Shown in pieces: positions 44,296-52,610 of a DNA stretch of 64,000 nucleotides. A model generated the notes under the pieces. It did not search any database. It saw nothing but the letters and a program-made list of their open reading frames with translations, and was not told where the DNA came from. This stretch comes from Lysinibacillus parviboronicapiens (GTDB lineage: Bacteria > Bacillota > Bacilli > Bacillales_A > Planococcaceae), in contig NZ_PYWI01000004.1 of the NCBI RefSeq assembly GCF_003049575.1, positions 1 to 64,000 of the forward strand. Direction: 5' to 3'. The position numbers and the translations under genes were made by a program. Positions within the stretch are counted from its first letter, which is position 1, and each line of letters opens with the position of its first letter.

Positions 44296-44763
44296 ATAAA
44301 GTGAAACTTCAATCAGTGGGGGTTTTCTTCATCTCCCACTGATTGTTAGTTGAACCAATCGGGCTTTTACGGTCAGTTGTTCGACCACCTAGTTGACTCG
44401 TTCTCATCTTTCTACTTGAAGGTGGTTGTCTTACTGACCGTTAATGCGGGATAAAGTGAAACTTCAATCAGTGGGGGTTTTCTTCATCCCCACTGATTGT
44501 TAGTTGAACCAATCGGGCTTTTACGGTCAGTTGATCGACCACCTAGTTGATTCGTTCTCATCTTTCTACTTGAAGGTGGTTGTCTTACTGACCGTTAATG
44601 CGGGATAAAGTGAAACTTCAATCAGTGGAGGTTTTCTTCATCCCCACTGATTGTTAGTTGAACCAATCGGGCTTTTACGGTCAGTTGATCGACCACCTAG
44701 TTGATTCGTTCTCATCTTTCTACTTGAAGGTGGTTGTCTTACTGACCGTTATTGCGGGATAAA
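44296..44763 (+). repeat. Three tandem bcr1-like structured repeats
   Basis: Three nearly identical units of 149-150 bases (44301-44450, 44456-44604, 44610-44758) are each bounded by ATAAA (44296, 44451, 44605, 44759). Every unit starts GTGAAACTTCAATCAGTG and ends GCGGG. Each has a first hairpin (aatcagtggg with cccactgatt) and a long second one (acggtcag with ctgaccgt enclosing gaccacct with aggtggtt). The size, structure and TTTAT flank are those of the bcr1 elements of the Bacillus cereus group, as I recall them. Confidence 0.85.
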
Positions 44764-44863
44764 TTTCATTTTTGACAGCATTAAGTTAAGTTATTTTAAT
44801 AAAAATCATGTAAAATAAAAATAGAATTCTATTTTCAGTTATTCGTTAAGAGGGGAAACAATT

Positions 44864-45730
44864 ATGTTTGGCGAAAAAATTAAAGGTAACACAGCGAAAA
44901 AGATGAGAGAGAGCTTACAAGCAGATTGTCAGAACTGCTTTGGCCTTTGTTGCACGGCGCTCAATATTGTAGCATCTAGTGATTTTGCCATGAATAAGGC
45001 AGCGGGCACACCTTGCCAAAATTTGCAGGCAGATTATAGCTGTCACATTCACAGTAGTCTAAGAGAAAAAGGCTTTAAGGGTTGTACCGTATTTGATTGT
45101 TTAGGCGCTGGACAAATGGTTTCTCAAACGACATTTGGTGGACAAGACTGGCGAAAAAACCCGCAAGTTGCCGCAAAAATGTTTCGTGTATTTCCAATTA
45201 TGGAACAGTTATATGAAATGATTGCGTATTTGGCAGAGGCATTGTCTTATGAGGTATCAAGTTCCTTGTCTGAAAAACTAAACAGCCAATTAGCGCAACT
45301 ACAGCAACTAATAAGGCAAGATGCGGATACACTGTTAGCCATTGATATTATGAAATACCGAATGCCCGTCAATGCATTGCTTTTAGCAACAAGTGAACAA
45401 ATACGGCTTGGCGTAATGGCTAAGGCTTGTGAAGCTAAAAATAAGCGAAAATACAATTATAGAGGGGTCGATTGGGTTGGGAAAAACCTCAAGGGCAAAA
45501 ATTTGGCAGCGACTGACCTTCGAGGAGCCTATCTAATTGCCGCGAATTTGCAAAATGCGGATTTACGAGGCGTCGATTTTATTGGTGCAGATTTACGAGA
45601 TGCCGAGTTAAGCGGTGCAAACTTATCTACTAGTATGTTTCTTACGCAAATGCAAATTAACTCTGCTAAAGGCAATAGCAAAACAATATTGCCCGGTCAT
45701 TTGAAGCGACCCTCTCATTGGAACGACTAG
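44864..45730 (+). CDS. YkgJ-like cysteine-cluster protein with pentapeptide repeats
   Basis: The 288-residue protein has CQNCFGLCC (residues ~21-30), the YkgJ/CxxCxxCC-type metal-binding cluster, and further cysteines in CQNLQADYSC and GCTVFDC. A helical middle follows. The C-terminal part has pentapeptide repeats of the A(D/N)LxG type (LKGKNLAATDLRGAYLIAAN, residues ~208-227, and on to ~258). The YkgJ domain is annotated as a putative zinc- or iron-binding domain. A promoter (TTGACA at 44772, TTTAAT at 44795) follows the repeat array, and AAGAGGGG is the ribosome site. bcr1-like elements flank it on both sides. Confidence 0.85.
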   Translation: MFGEKIKGNTAKKMRESLQADCQNCFGLCCTALNIVASSDFAMNKAAGTPCQNLQADYSCHIHSSLREKGFKGCTVFDCLGAGQMVSQTTFGGQDWRKNPQVAAKMFRVFPIMEQLYEMIAYLAEALSYEVSSSLSEKLNSQLAQLQQLIRQDADTLLAIDIMKYRMPVNALLLATSEQIRLGVMAKACEAKNKRKYNYRGVDWVGKNLKGKNLAATDLRGAYLIAANLQNADLRGVDFIGADLRDAELSGANLSTSMFLTQMQINSAKGNSKTILPGHLKRPSHWND

Positions 45731-45734
45731 TGAA

Positions 45735-45879
45735 GTGAAACTTCAATCAGTAGGGATTTTCTTTGGCCCCACTGATTGGTAGTTGGAGCAATTGGGCTTT
45801 TACGATCAGTACATCGACCACCTACTTAATGTTCACCTTCCCACTTGAGGTGAGCGTCTTACTAACTGTTCGTGCGGGG
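45735..45879 (+). repeat. Diverged bcr1-like repeat
   Basis: A copy of about 145 bases begins GTGAAACTTCAATCAGTAGG five bases after the preceding stop codon and ends GCGGGG. The first hairpin (aatcagt with actgatt) is kept and the second has the ccacct/aggtg core. The ATAAA flanks have decayed to TAAA on the right. Confidence 0.8.
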
Positions 45880-45980
45880 TAAACATCGCTTCAACCTAAA
45901 TGCATTTTTCACAGCTATTAATCAATAAGCGTATTCAAGCTTTCATGCTCAAATACGCTTTCATTTCTAATAACCCAAAT

Positions 45981-46313
45981 TTATTCATAAGGCTTAAAGT
46001 GTTTTAATTGTTCTGTCGTAAGAGTCGTGCCATCAATTGTGTAATGCTCAAATTGCCCTACACGGTCTTTATTATGAGCAAAATAAAGATAGACGACATT
46101 TGGTTCATCCGCAAAAACAACGTTTAGCCAATAACTTGGAAGACCTGCAAAGTGCCATTTACATTCAATAGATTGTATTGCTTCCTTCCGATAAGACATA
46201 TCCTCTATCAAATAGTTTTCGATTCGTTTAGCATACAGTTGCTTGTTGATTTGTACTGTACAAAATGGAGCTAGTAACGCAATGACTAACGCAACAGTCA
46301 AAAACTTTTTCAT
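45981..46313 (-). CDS. DUF3139 protein
   Basis: The 110-residue protein has an N-terminal membrane anchor or signal (MKKFLTVALVIALLAPFCTV) and the DUF3139 pattern (YAKRIENYLIEDMSYRKEAI, then YLYFAHNKDRVGQF). The start at 46313 was chosen for GAGGG ahead of MKKFLT. The function is unknown. It is a single leftward gene outside the membrane or anchored to it. Confidence 0.82.
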   Translation of the reverse strand: MKKFLTVALVIALLAPFCTVQINKQLYAKRIENYLIEDMSYRKEAIQSIECKWHFAGLPSYWLNVVFADEPNVVYLYFAHNKDRVGQFEHYTIDGTTLTTEQLKHFKPYE

Positions 46314-46540
46314 TTTACATTCCCTCATCAAGTTCTGCTCAATGATTGATAAAAAAATTTTTCCATTTTCTCATTATAGCTTTCATTTTGACAATTATCC
46401 CCAAAATATTTATTACGCTATTAATTGCCTTATAGTATCGTAAAGTTCGTTTATACAGTCTGTACCTTCTTTTCGCTCAAGCTTGAAAAATAGGAAAGTC
46501 GTGAAGTGGCAGTTCCATCAAACAAAGCCTTTCCATAATA

Positions 46541-46570
46541 AAAAGCTGTGGTTTTGAGGCCACAGCTTTT
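46541..46570 (-). terminator. Intrinsic terminator of the efe operon
   Basis: aaaagctgtgg and ccacagctttt pair around a seven-base loop, immediately past the efeU stop. A and T runs make it bidirectional. Confidence 0.8.
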
Positions 46571-46572
46571 CG

Positions 46573-48291
46573 TTATTTCCTTGGTTTCTTCTTATATAGA
46601 ATCGTCACAATAACTAAAACAAGTAAAATCGTTTGTCCAATCATTGTTTCCACCGTTGGATAGAAGCCTATGAAGCTAACCACTGGCAGACCATCCACGA
46701 TTGTTGTAGAAATTTTATTTGTCAATTGTAAGGTATGCAAACTAACACCAATAATTTTAAATGCCAAGACATAAATTAACACCGTTGCTACGGCAAAAAG
46801 CTTATGAATTGGAATTTTGCCACTCGCTTTAAATAACACAATAGCTATGACAACTAAGATGACGAGTGCCACTACAATGCCTAACACAAATTGAGATGTT
46901 TCCATTTTAGGGGCAATTCCTGCATAAAATACCAATGTTTCTGCTCCTTCACGGAACACCGATAAGAAGCTGACAGAAGCCATTGCGAATACTGAGCCAC
47001 TCGAAATGGCATTGCCCATCTGTTTTGAAATATATCGATTCCAGCTCGTTACGCTTGATTTACTATGAAGCCAAATACCAACGCCAATCATCATTGCAGC
47101 AGCAAGTAGACCAACATAGCCTTCCATCATTTCACGATTCGCATCAACAGTAGCAGAGTTAAAAATCGTTGACATTAAAATAGCTGCTACAGCCGACAAT
47201 AATACCCCAACAAACGCCCCAACATAAATCCACTTACGCGTGGCTGTTTGACCGGATTTATTTAAAAACGAAACCAACGCTAAAATGATGAGCAGTGCCT
47301 CTAAGCCCTCTCGTAGCAAGATTAATGCAGAATCCCACAACGTATAGTCAGTATCACCTTGTATCAGTTCTATTTCAGTACGGAAAGTATCCAACTTACT
47401 TTTAACTCTTTCTTCATCGACTTGGCTTTTTAATAAGTCACTCACAAGTATTGGCATATCACTCTCGATTTTTGTATAGAGGCTACTATTGCGAGTTGAA
47501 ATTTCGATTTCTACGCTTGGCCAAATTGTAATGAATTCACGAATTTTATCGGATGCAGCCTTATAGTCGCCTGCATCAATGAAATCATTTGCCTCATCAA
47601 TATAGGCAATCAAAGTTGTGAGCGAATACTCGCCTTCTACAACTTGTGCTGTTTCTTCTCCCGCCACAAAATCCTCAATCGTTTGTTTTAGCTCAGCGTA
47701 TTGTGACTGCATTAATGCGATATCCGGCTCTTCAGCGGAAATTGTAATGCGTAAGAAGGCCATCTGTGTTTCGATTTGTCCGTACATAGCAATACTTTGC
47801 TCACGAACTGGCCGTTCGTTTTTATTCCATCTAACATTGAATTCCTTGTAAGCAGCATCGATTGCAGTGATGTCGCCACTAGCTAGAGCTTTCTCAAACT
47901 CTGACATAATGGGTTTAAATTTCGTGCCAAATTCTGCGCGCTGTGCCGCTTCATCCACTGGATTTTCTAACTTTTCTAGTGAACGTAAGGCATTCGATAA
48001 GGCCGATAAGGCCGATAAACGCTCTTCTTTAGATGTTGCTTCTATTGCTTGTGCTAGTATGCTATCAACCTTTTCTTGCGCTTCGGTTTGTTCAGATGTA
48101 ACGGCAGCCCAGTCGATTGTAAATTGTTTAAGTGCCTGCTTTGCTTCTGCTTCCTTGTCCTGCTTTGTATTCATAAGGGCATCACTAATAGAAATGTATA
48201 AGTGACTGTAAGACTGCGCTGCTTGCACTGGCACTGCAAGTACCACTAACAAACAAAGGATGATGCTACAGCGCGTTAAAAAGTGCTTCAC
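46573..48291 (-). CDS. efeU: Ferrous iron permease EfeU (FTR1 family)
   Basis: The 572-residue protein has a signal peptide, about 300 residues of extracellular helices, and an FTR1 permease domain with the two iron-binding REGxE motifs: LREGLEALLII (residues ~335) and FREGAETLVFYAG (residues ~455). It carries iron through the membrane after oxidation by the partner peroxidase. It starts with GTG inside the end of efeB (26-base overlap). It is the last gene of efeO-efeB-efeU. Confidence 0.93.
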   Translation of the reverse strand: MKHFLTRCSIILCLLVVLAVPVQAAQSYSHLYISISDALMNTKQDKEAEAKQALKQFTIDWAAVTSEQTEAQEKVDSILAQAIEATSKEERLSALSALSNALRSLEKLENPVDEAAQRAEFGTKFKPIMSEFEKALASGDITAIDAAYKEFNVRWNKNERPVREQSIAMYGQIETQMAFLRITISAEEPDIALMQSQYAELKQTIEDFVAGEETAQVVEGEYSLTTLIAYIDEANDFIDAGDYKAASDKIREFITIWPSVEIEISTRNSSLYTKIESDMPILVSDLLKSQVDEERVKSKLDTFRTEIELIQGDTDYTLWDSALILLREGLEALLIILALVSFLNKSGQTATRKWIYVGAFVGVLLSAVAAILMSTIFNSATVDANREMMEGYVGLLAAAMMIGVGIWLHSKSSVTSWNRYISKQMGNAISSGSVFAMASVSFLSVFREGAETLVFYAGIAPKMETSQFVLGIVVALVILVVIAIVLFKASGKIPIHKLFAVATVLIYVLAFKIIGVSLHTLQLTNKISTTIVDGLPVVSFIGFYPTVETMIGQTILLVLVIVTILYKKKPRK

Positions 48292-49525
48292 CTAAATAAC
48301 TCCCCTTTTGTACACCAGGGAAGCACGCAAACACTGCACTGCCTCGATGGGTAATATATTCATTCATTTTATCCATGCGCCCTAAACTATTTTGCACCGT
48401 AGTAAACTGAGCGGGATCTTTTTGGAATGATACAAACAATAGCCCAGCATCATGGGCACCTGTATTGGACATGACACCTGAAGCATAAGAATACGAACGG
48501 CGTAGTATCCGCGCACCTGATTTCCTTGCTAAATGGACATGGGATGTATCTGGCATTACATACTCGCCTTTGTCGTCCTTCGCTTCTACATCGAAATCTT
48601 CAAATTCCTTTGTTTTACCGAATGCGGCACCGCTATCACGATAACGACCAAATGTTGCTTCCTGGTCCTTTAAAGAAGTACGATCCCACGTTTCAAGATG
48701 CATTTGGATTTTACGTGCTACTAAATATGAGCCGCCCTTCAACCAGCCTTTATCCACCCACACAACTTTATTTAAATCTTTGTCATCTGTAATGGCAGGG
48801 TTTACCGTGCCATCCTTAAAGGCAAATAGATTACGAGGTGTCCCTCCACCTGCCGGGAATGAGTTAAAACCTGCCTGCGACCATTTAATCTCCACTTTGC
48901 CAGACGCAGCACGCACTAAATTACGCACAGCATGGAAGGCAACTTGCGGATCATCTGCACACGCTTGAATACACAGATCGCCACCCGTAAATTCTTTTTG
49001 TAACTGGTCTTTTGGGAAGTGCGGTAAATCTACTAGTTCTGCTGGTTTCAAGTGAGAGATGCCCAGTTTGTCAAAAAGTGACGGACCAACGCCAAATGTA
49101 ATAGATAAATAGGCAGCATCTAACCCTTCTGCCTCACCTGTATCCCCTGTCGGTATTCTTGTATTTGTCGTTAAATCCACGATTAATTCGCCATTCATTA
49201 AACGCACAACAAGAGGTGTCCATTTTTGGAACAACTCTTGTAACTCTTTCTTGGATGTAACTAAGACATTTAAAGAAGCAAAATAAATATGCGTTTGTAC
49301 AGGTGTAATAATGCCGGATTGATGCGCACCATAGAAATCTACTTTGTTACGTGCTGTTATACTATCTGCTACAGGCTCGAAGACACCATAACCCATAGCT
49401 TTCATAACCCCGCCAAAGCCAGAAGCACCAATAGCAACCCCTGCCACTCCGATGCCAGATAGCTTTAACATGTCACGACGAGATATTTTTTTATCGATCC
49501 ATTTTTCATCGTTTGACGCTGTCAT
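48266..49525 (-). CDS. efeB: Dye-decolorizing peroxidase EfeB
   Basis: The 419-residue heme peroxidase begins with a twin-arginine signal (SRRDMLKLSGIGVAGVAIG, residues ~15-33). The DyP GxxDG equivalent lies in FAFKDGTVNPA (residues ~226-236) and the proximal heme histidine region in TSHVHLARKSGARILRRSY. It oxidises ferrous iron or strips heme at the cell surface. GGAGTGATGAATA precedes the ATG. It is between efeO and efeU, all leftward. Confidence 0.93.
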   Translation of the reverse strand: MTASNDEKWIDKKISRRDMLKLSGIGVAGVAIGASGFGGVMKAMGYGVFEPVADSITARNKVDFYGAHQSGIITPVQTHIYFASLNVLVTSKKELQELFQKWTPLVVRLMNGELIVDLTTNTRIPTGDTGEAEGLDAAYLSITFGVGPSLFDKLGISHLKPAELVDLPHFPKDQLQKEFTGGDLCIQACADDPQVAFHAVRNLVRAASGKVEIKWSQAGFNSFPAGGGTPRNLFAFKDGTVNPAITDDKDLNKVVWVDKGWLKGGSYLVARKIQMHLETWDRTSLKDQEATFGRYRDSGAAFGKTKEFEDFDVEAKDDKGEYVMPDTSHVHLARKSGARILRRSYSYASGVMSNTGAHDAGLLFVSFQKDPAQFTTVQNSLGRMDKMNEYITHRGSAVFACFPGVQKGSYLGEALFNAL

Positions 49526-49531
49526 TATTCA

Positions 49532-50398
49532 TCACTCCAAAATAATTCCCATTTGGCTTAATGGTTCACCAAGTTGGTTAACTGCTGCTGCGAGAGCTTT
49601 TGTATGTTCTTCAGTTAATTCTTCATAAGAGATGTAGCCACCATCAGCTATTGCATGCTGTGCTAGTAAATCATCGACTGCTTTGAATTTTTCATCTAAT
49701 GTTGCTACTAACTCTTTATCTTTTGCTTCTAATTTAGGACGAAGAATTTCAAAGATTTTTTCTGCACCCTCAATATTTGCTTTAAAGTCATATAGGTCCG
49801 TGTGTGAGTAGATTTCTTCTTCACCCGTGATTTTAGAAGTCGATACTTCATTCAATAAGTCAACTGCACCTGTCATCATTAAATCTGGTGTTACTTCTAC
49901 CGTTTGTACAAGTGCGTGTAACTCTTTGGCGTCTGCAAGTAATTGATCTGCTACTGTTTCGTAACCCGCTGTTGTATTTTCTTCCCACAGCGCATATTCA
50001 AGCTTGTGGTAGCCAGTCCATTCTTCTTCACCTTTACCCTCTTCTTGGATATCAGCTAATCGACCATCAATGCGTGGGTCAAGGTCACCAAAGCTCTCAG
50101 CGATTGGCTCAGAACGTTCGAAATACATACGCGCAGGAGCATATGCAGCTTTTGCTCCTTCTATATCACCTGCTTTGAATAATTTCACAAAGTTCTCTGT
50201 TTCCATGAGAAATTGATCCATTTGTTCTAAAGCAAACTGTTGATAAGCTGTTAGCTCAGTAGTTAAATCAACCTCTGCTGTTGGTTGTGCCTGCTCTGTC
50301 GCTGGTTTTTCTTCTTTTTTGGCTTCTTCTGTATTACCACAACCCGTCATAATAATGCCACCTACCACTAATACTGACAGTAATGATTTGTTTTTCAT
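49532..50398 (-). CDS. efeO: EfeO/EfeM iron-binding lipoprotein
   Basis: The 288-residue protein has a lipoprotein signal with MTGCGN (Cys ~20), an acidic linker and an M75 peptidase-like helical domain whose metal-binding HxxE is YHKLEYALW (residues ~143-151). It binds extracellular iron and hands it to the EfeU channel. It is the first gene of the operon. The leader upstream carries a bcr1-like element, and a perfect Fur box overlaps the promoter. Confidence 0.92.
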   Translation of the reverse strand: MKNKSLLSVLVVGGIIMTGCGNTEEAKKEEKPATEQAQPTAEVDLTTELTAYQQFALEQMDQFLMETENFVKLFKAGDIEGAKAAYAPARMYFERSEPIAESFGDLDPRIDGRLADIQEEGKGEEEWTGYHKLEYALWEENTTAGYETVADQLLADAKELHALVQTVEVTPDLMMTGAVDLLNEVSTSKITGEEEIYSHTDLYDFKANIEGAEKIFEILRPKLEAKDKELVATLDEKFKAVDDLLAQHAIADGGYISYEELTEEHTKALAAAVNQLGEPLSQMGIILE

Positions 50399-50422
50399 GC
50401 TAAGTACCTACTTCCGAATTAG

Positions 50423-50575
50423 TTTATCCCGTACAAACGGTTGCTACGTCTACCACATCAAGCTGAAGTCCAGCTCGTTTAAAGTGACAGAGTAAGCACC
50501 CGGCAGTACCCGATTCGTTCGACTACTAATCGATAGGGTATAAAGACCTCTACAGCGATTTAAGTTTCACTTTAT
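50423..50575 (-). repeat. bcr1-like element in the efe leader
   Basis: A diverged copy (50428-50570, 143 bases) lies on the minus strand between TTTAT at 50423-50427 and TTTAT at 50571-50575. It starts GTGAAACTT and ends GGG next to the flank. Its sequence has drifted from the tandem copies but the two-hairpin fold is kept (tctgtcac with gtggtaga; cgggtgct with agcaaccg). Confidence 0.75.
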
Positions 50576-50581
50576 ATGTGA

Positions 50582-50610
50582 ATGATAATGATTATCATAA
50601 TTGATTGCAA
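50582..50610 (-). promoter_or_regulatory. Promoter and perfect Fur box of efeOBU
   Basis: TGATAATGATTATCA (50583-50597) is a perfect 7-1-7 Fur box. On the minus strand TTGCAA (50610-50605) and TATCAT (50587-50582) are 17 bases apart, so Fur would cover the spacer and -10. Transcription should begin near 50575, at the edge of the repeat element. Confidence 0.88.
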
Positions 50611-50630
50611 GAAGTATTTTTATTTAAAGA

Positions 50631-50686
50631 AAAAAACGTCATTTCGCAGTTGAATTTTATAAACAACTAGCAAAAAGACGTTTTTT
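50631..50686 (-). terminator. Terminator of the MFS operon
   Basis: aaaaaacgtc and gacgtttttt enclose an inner cagttg/caact stem just past the stop at 50708. The T run on the minus strand is good. Confidence 0.75.
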
Positions 50687-50707
50687 CCATGATATAATGA
50701 TTCTAAT

Positions 50708-51907
50708 CTATGAAATATTTGCTTGTTTCAAATTTTCATATTTTCCATATAAGAAATAATACAGCACAATTGACAGTAAAATAACAAATACCATAGTTAA
50801 GAAAATGGCGCTATAGCCGATTGTCGGCGCAAAAAACCCTAAGAAATAAGGCCCTACGCCTAATCCTAAATCATACAAAATGAAGTATGTCGATGTCGCA
50901 AGTCCTAGTCGTTCATTTGGTGTAACTTTAATAGCGATTGCTTGTGCTACTGAGTTGAAGTTCCCATAACCGACTCCAATACAAGCAGCCGCTATTAAAA
51001 ATACAACAGTACTCGTTGCGGCACTAAAGGCGTACATGCCAATGGCAAATAGCACAAGGCACGGATAAATAACAATATTTGCGCCTCTTGCATCGAGTAG
51101 TTTCCCTGTAAATGGACGAGTCGCTAAAATGACAATTGCATAAACGATAAAGAAGTAACTCCCCGCCGTTACTAAATCCAATTCTTTGGCATAGAACGTC
51201 ATAAACGACATAACGCCTGAATATGCAAAACCAATAACGAGCGCTACAAATGCAATTGGCACAGCACGCATTTCAATAAAGTTGGACACTTTGAAGCCTG
51301 TCTTCGCCGCAAGATCTTTTGCCTTGTTCGGTGCATCTGGCACTGTCACTATAAAATACATCATAAAGCAAATAATGGCTAAAACTGAATCGACCGCAAA
51401 AATCATGCGATAATCTGCAAATAACTGTGTTAAAAGAATTCCGACAAATGGCCCGATAGCCGTCGCTAAAATGGCACTTAAACTATAATAGCCAATCCCT
51501 TCACCACGTCGATCCGCTGGTAAAATTTGAGCAATAATTGTACCTGTAGCCGTACTTGCTACCCCTAGCGCAATGCCTTGCACTAAACGATTCAGCATTA
51601 ATAATGGTAAATTCCCTGCAAGAAAATAGGACATTGTTGATAACATAAATAATAAGAGTCCGCAAAATAATGTCTTTTTACTCCCCCAATCGCCAATAAT
51701 CCGTCCTGTACCAAGTCGCCCAAATAGCGTCCCTATTATAAAAATACTTGACACAAGTCCCGCGGTACTCGTTGAAGCCCCAAATTGTTCCACAGCGTAG
51801 CCCGCAATCGTCACCATTAATAAATAAAAAATTAACGTAATGGTAAAATTGATAAGTGAAACGATTAAAAAATCTTTTGTCCAAAGTTTATGTCTAGTTG
51901 CTTCCAC
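50708..51907 (-). CDS. MFS transporter
   Basis: The 399-residue protein has 12 membrane spans. The loop after span 2 reads GRLGTGRIIGDWGSKK (residues ~63-78), the MFS motif A. It resembles drug or metabolite exporters of the YfkF/arabinose-efflux type. It starts at GTG with AGGAGAGG. A MarR-family gene lies 12 bases upstream on the same strand, so it is a two-gene regulated export unit. Confidence 0.88.
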   Translation of the reverse strand: MEATRHKLWTKDFLIVSLINFTITLIFYLLMVTIAGYAVEQFGASTSTAGLVSSIFIIGTLFGRLGTGRIIGDWGSKKTLFCGLLLFMLSTMSYFLAGNLPLLMLNRLVQGIALGVASTATGTIIAQILPADRRGEGIGYYSLSAILATAIGPFVGILLTQLFADYRMIFAVDSVLAIICFMMYFIVTVPDAPNKAKDLAAKTGFKVSNFIEMRAVPIAFVALVIGFAYSGVMSFMTFYAKELDLVTAGSYFFIVYAIVILATRPFTGKLLDARGANIVIYPCLVLFAIGMYAFSAATSTVVFLIAAACIGVGYGNFNSVAQAIAIKVTPNERLGLATSTYFILYDLGLGVGPYFLGFFAPTIGYSAIFLTMVFVILLSIVLYYFLYGKYENLKQANIS

Positions 51908-51919
51908 TTGTTTCCTCTC

Positions 51920-52339
51920 CTACTGATGAATGTTTGCACAAATTCTTGCTAAAACTTGTGTAGCAATTTCAATATCTTGCGTTGGCACTCCTGCCAATGC
52001 CTTTTCTAAAAAAGGTTTTAAATGTTCCTGAATTTCCTGCACGATAGTTTCACCATGAGCGGTTAATTGTACAAGCTTTTCTCGCTTATCCTTGCCTGCC
52101 ACTGTTTCAACATACCCAAGCTCCCCAAGCTTTTGTACAAGTCTCGTCACACTTGGCTTCTCAATGAACATAAAGTTCGCAATTTCCACAAGCGAATGTG
52201 GCCCTTTATCGATCAACAATCGCAGGACAGCCCACTGAGAACTATACAGCTGATATTTCTCCAACTGCACATTAAGCTGATTTGTAAACGGTCGGTACAT
52301 CAGTCGGTACTCATTAAAAAAATTCTGTTCAATCGTCAA
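51920..52339 (-). CDS. MarR-family transcriptional regulator
   Basis: The 139-residue protein has the MarR winged helix (SLVEIANFMFIEKPSVTRLVQ, shortened: IANFMFIEKPSVTRLVQ, residues ~50-66) and the wing DKREKLVQLT. It starts at TTG behind AAAGGAGTGA. It leads the leftward unit with the MFS transporter and probably represses both until a small phenolic or antibiotic ligand binds. Confidence 0.9.
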   Translation of the reverse strand: MTIEQNFFNEYRLMYRPFTNQLNVQLEKYQLYSSQWAVLRLLIDKGPHSLVEIANFMFIEKPSVTRLVQKLGELGYVETVAGKDKREKLVQLTAHGETIVQEIQEHLKPFLEKALAGVPTQDIEIATQVLARICANIHQ

Positions 52340-52447
52340 AGTATCACTCCTTTACTTTTCTTAGCACTACAAATTAAATTAGTTAGCCTAGGTAACTATA
52401 TACCCAACTTCGCCTTTTGTCTAGCCTAAAGTTAGGATACGGGCTCG

Positions 52448-52560
52448 CTATCCGCTAGTTTTAGGGGTCTATCCGTCACTTTTGGGGTTCTATCCGTCAC
52501 TTTTGGGGTTCTATCCGTCACTTTTGGGGTTCTATCCGTCACTTCAACCGTTCTATCGGC
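52448..52560 (+). repeat. 21-bp-period CTATCCGTCA repeat array (best copy)
   Basis: Six cores at 52448, 52469, 52490, 52511, 52532 and 52553 are spaced exactly 21 bases. The central four are near-identical units of CTATCCGTCAC followed by TTTTGGGGTT; the end copies have drifted. No gene overlaps it. Confidence 0.85.
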
Positions 52561-52580
52561 CTCCTCCTTGCCCGAACAGA

Positions 52581-52610
52581 AAAAAACTGAACAGCGCGAG
52601 CCGTTCAGTC
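52581..52610 (-). terminator. Intrinsic terminator of the siderophore operon
   Basis: Read leftward, actgaac and gttcagt with an inner ggctcgcgct part pair and are followed by seven Ts. It overlaps the last codons of the permease gene. Confidence 0.8.

Noticed and set aside
44296-44763. CRISPR array
   Set aside because: Units are about 150 bases and nearly identical throughout with no unique spacers, and no cas gene is nearby.
52448-52560. CRISPR array
   Set aside because: A 21-base period with a 10-base core is far too short for repeat plus spacer.
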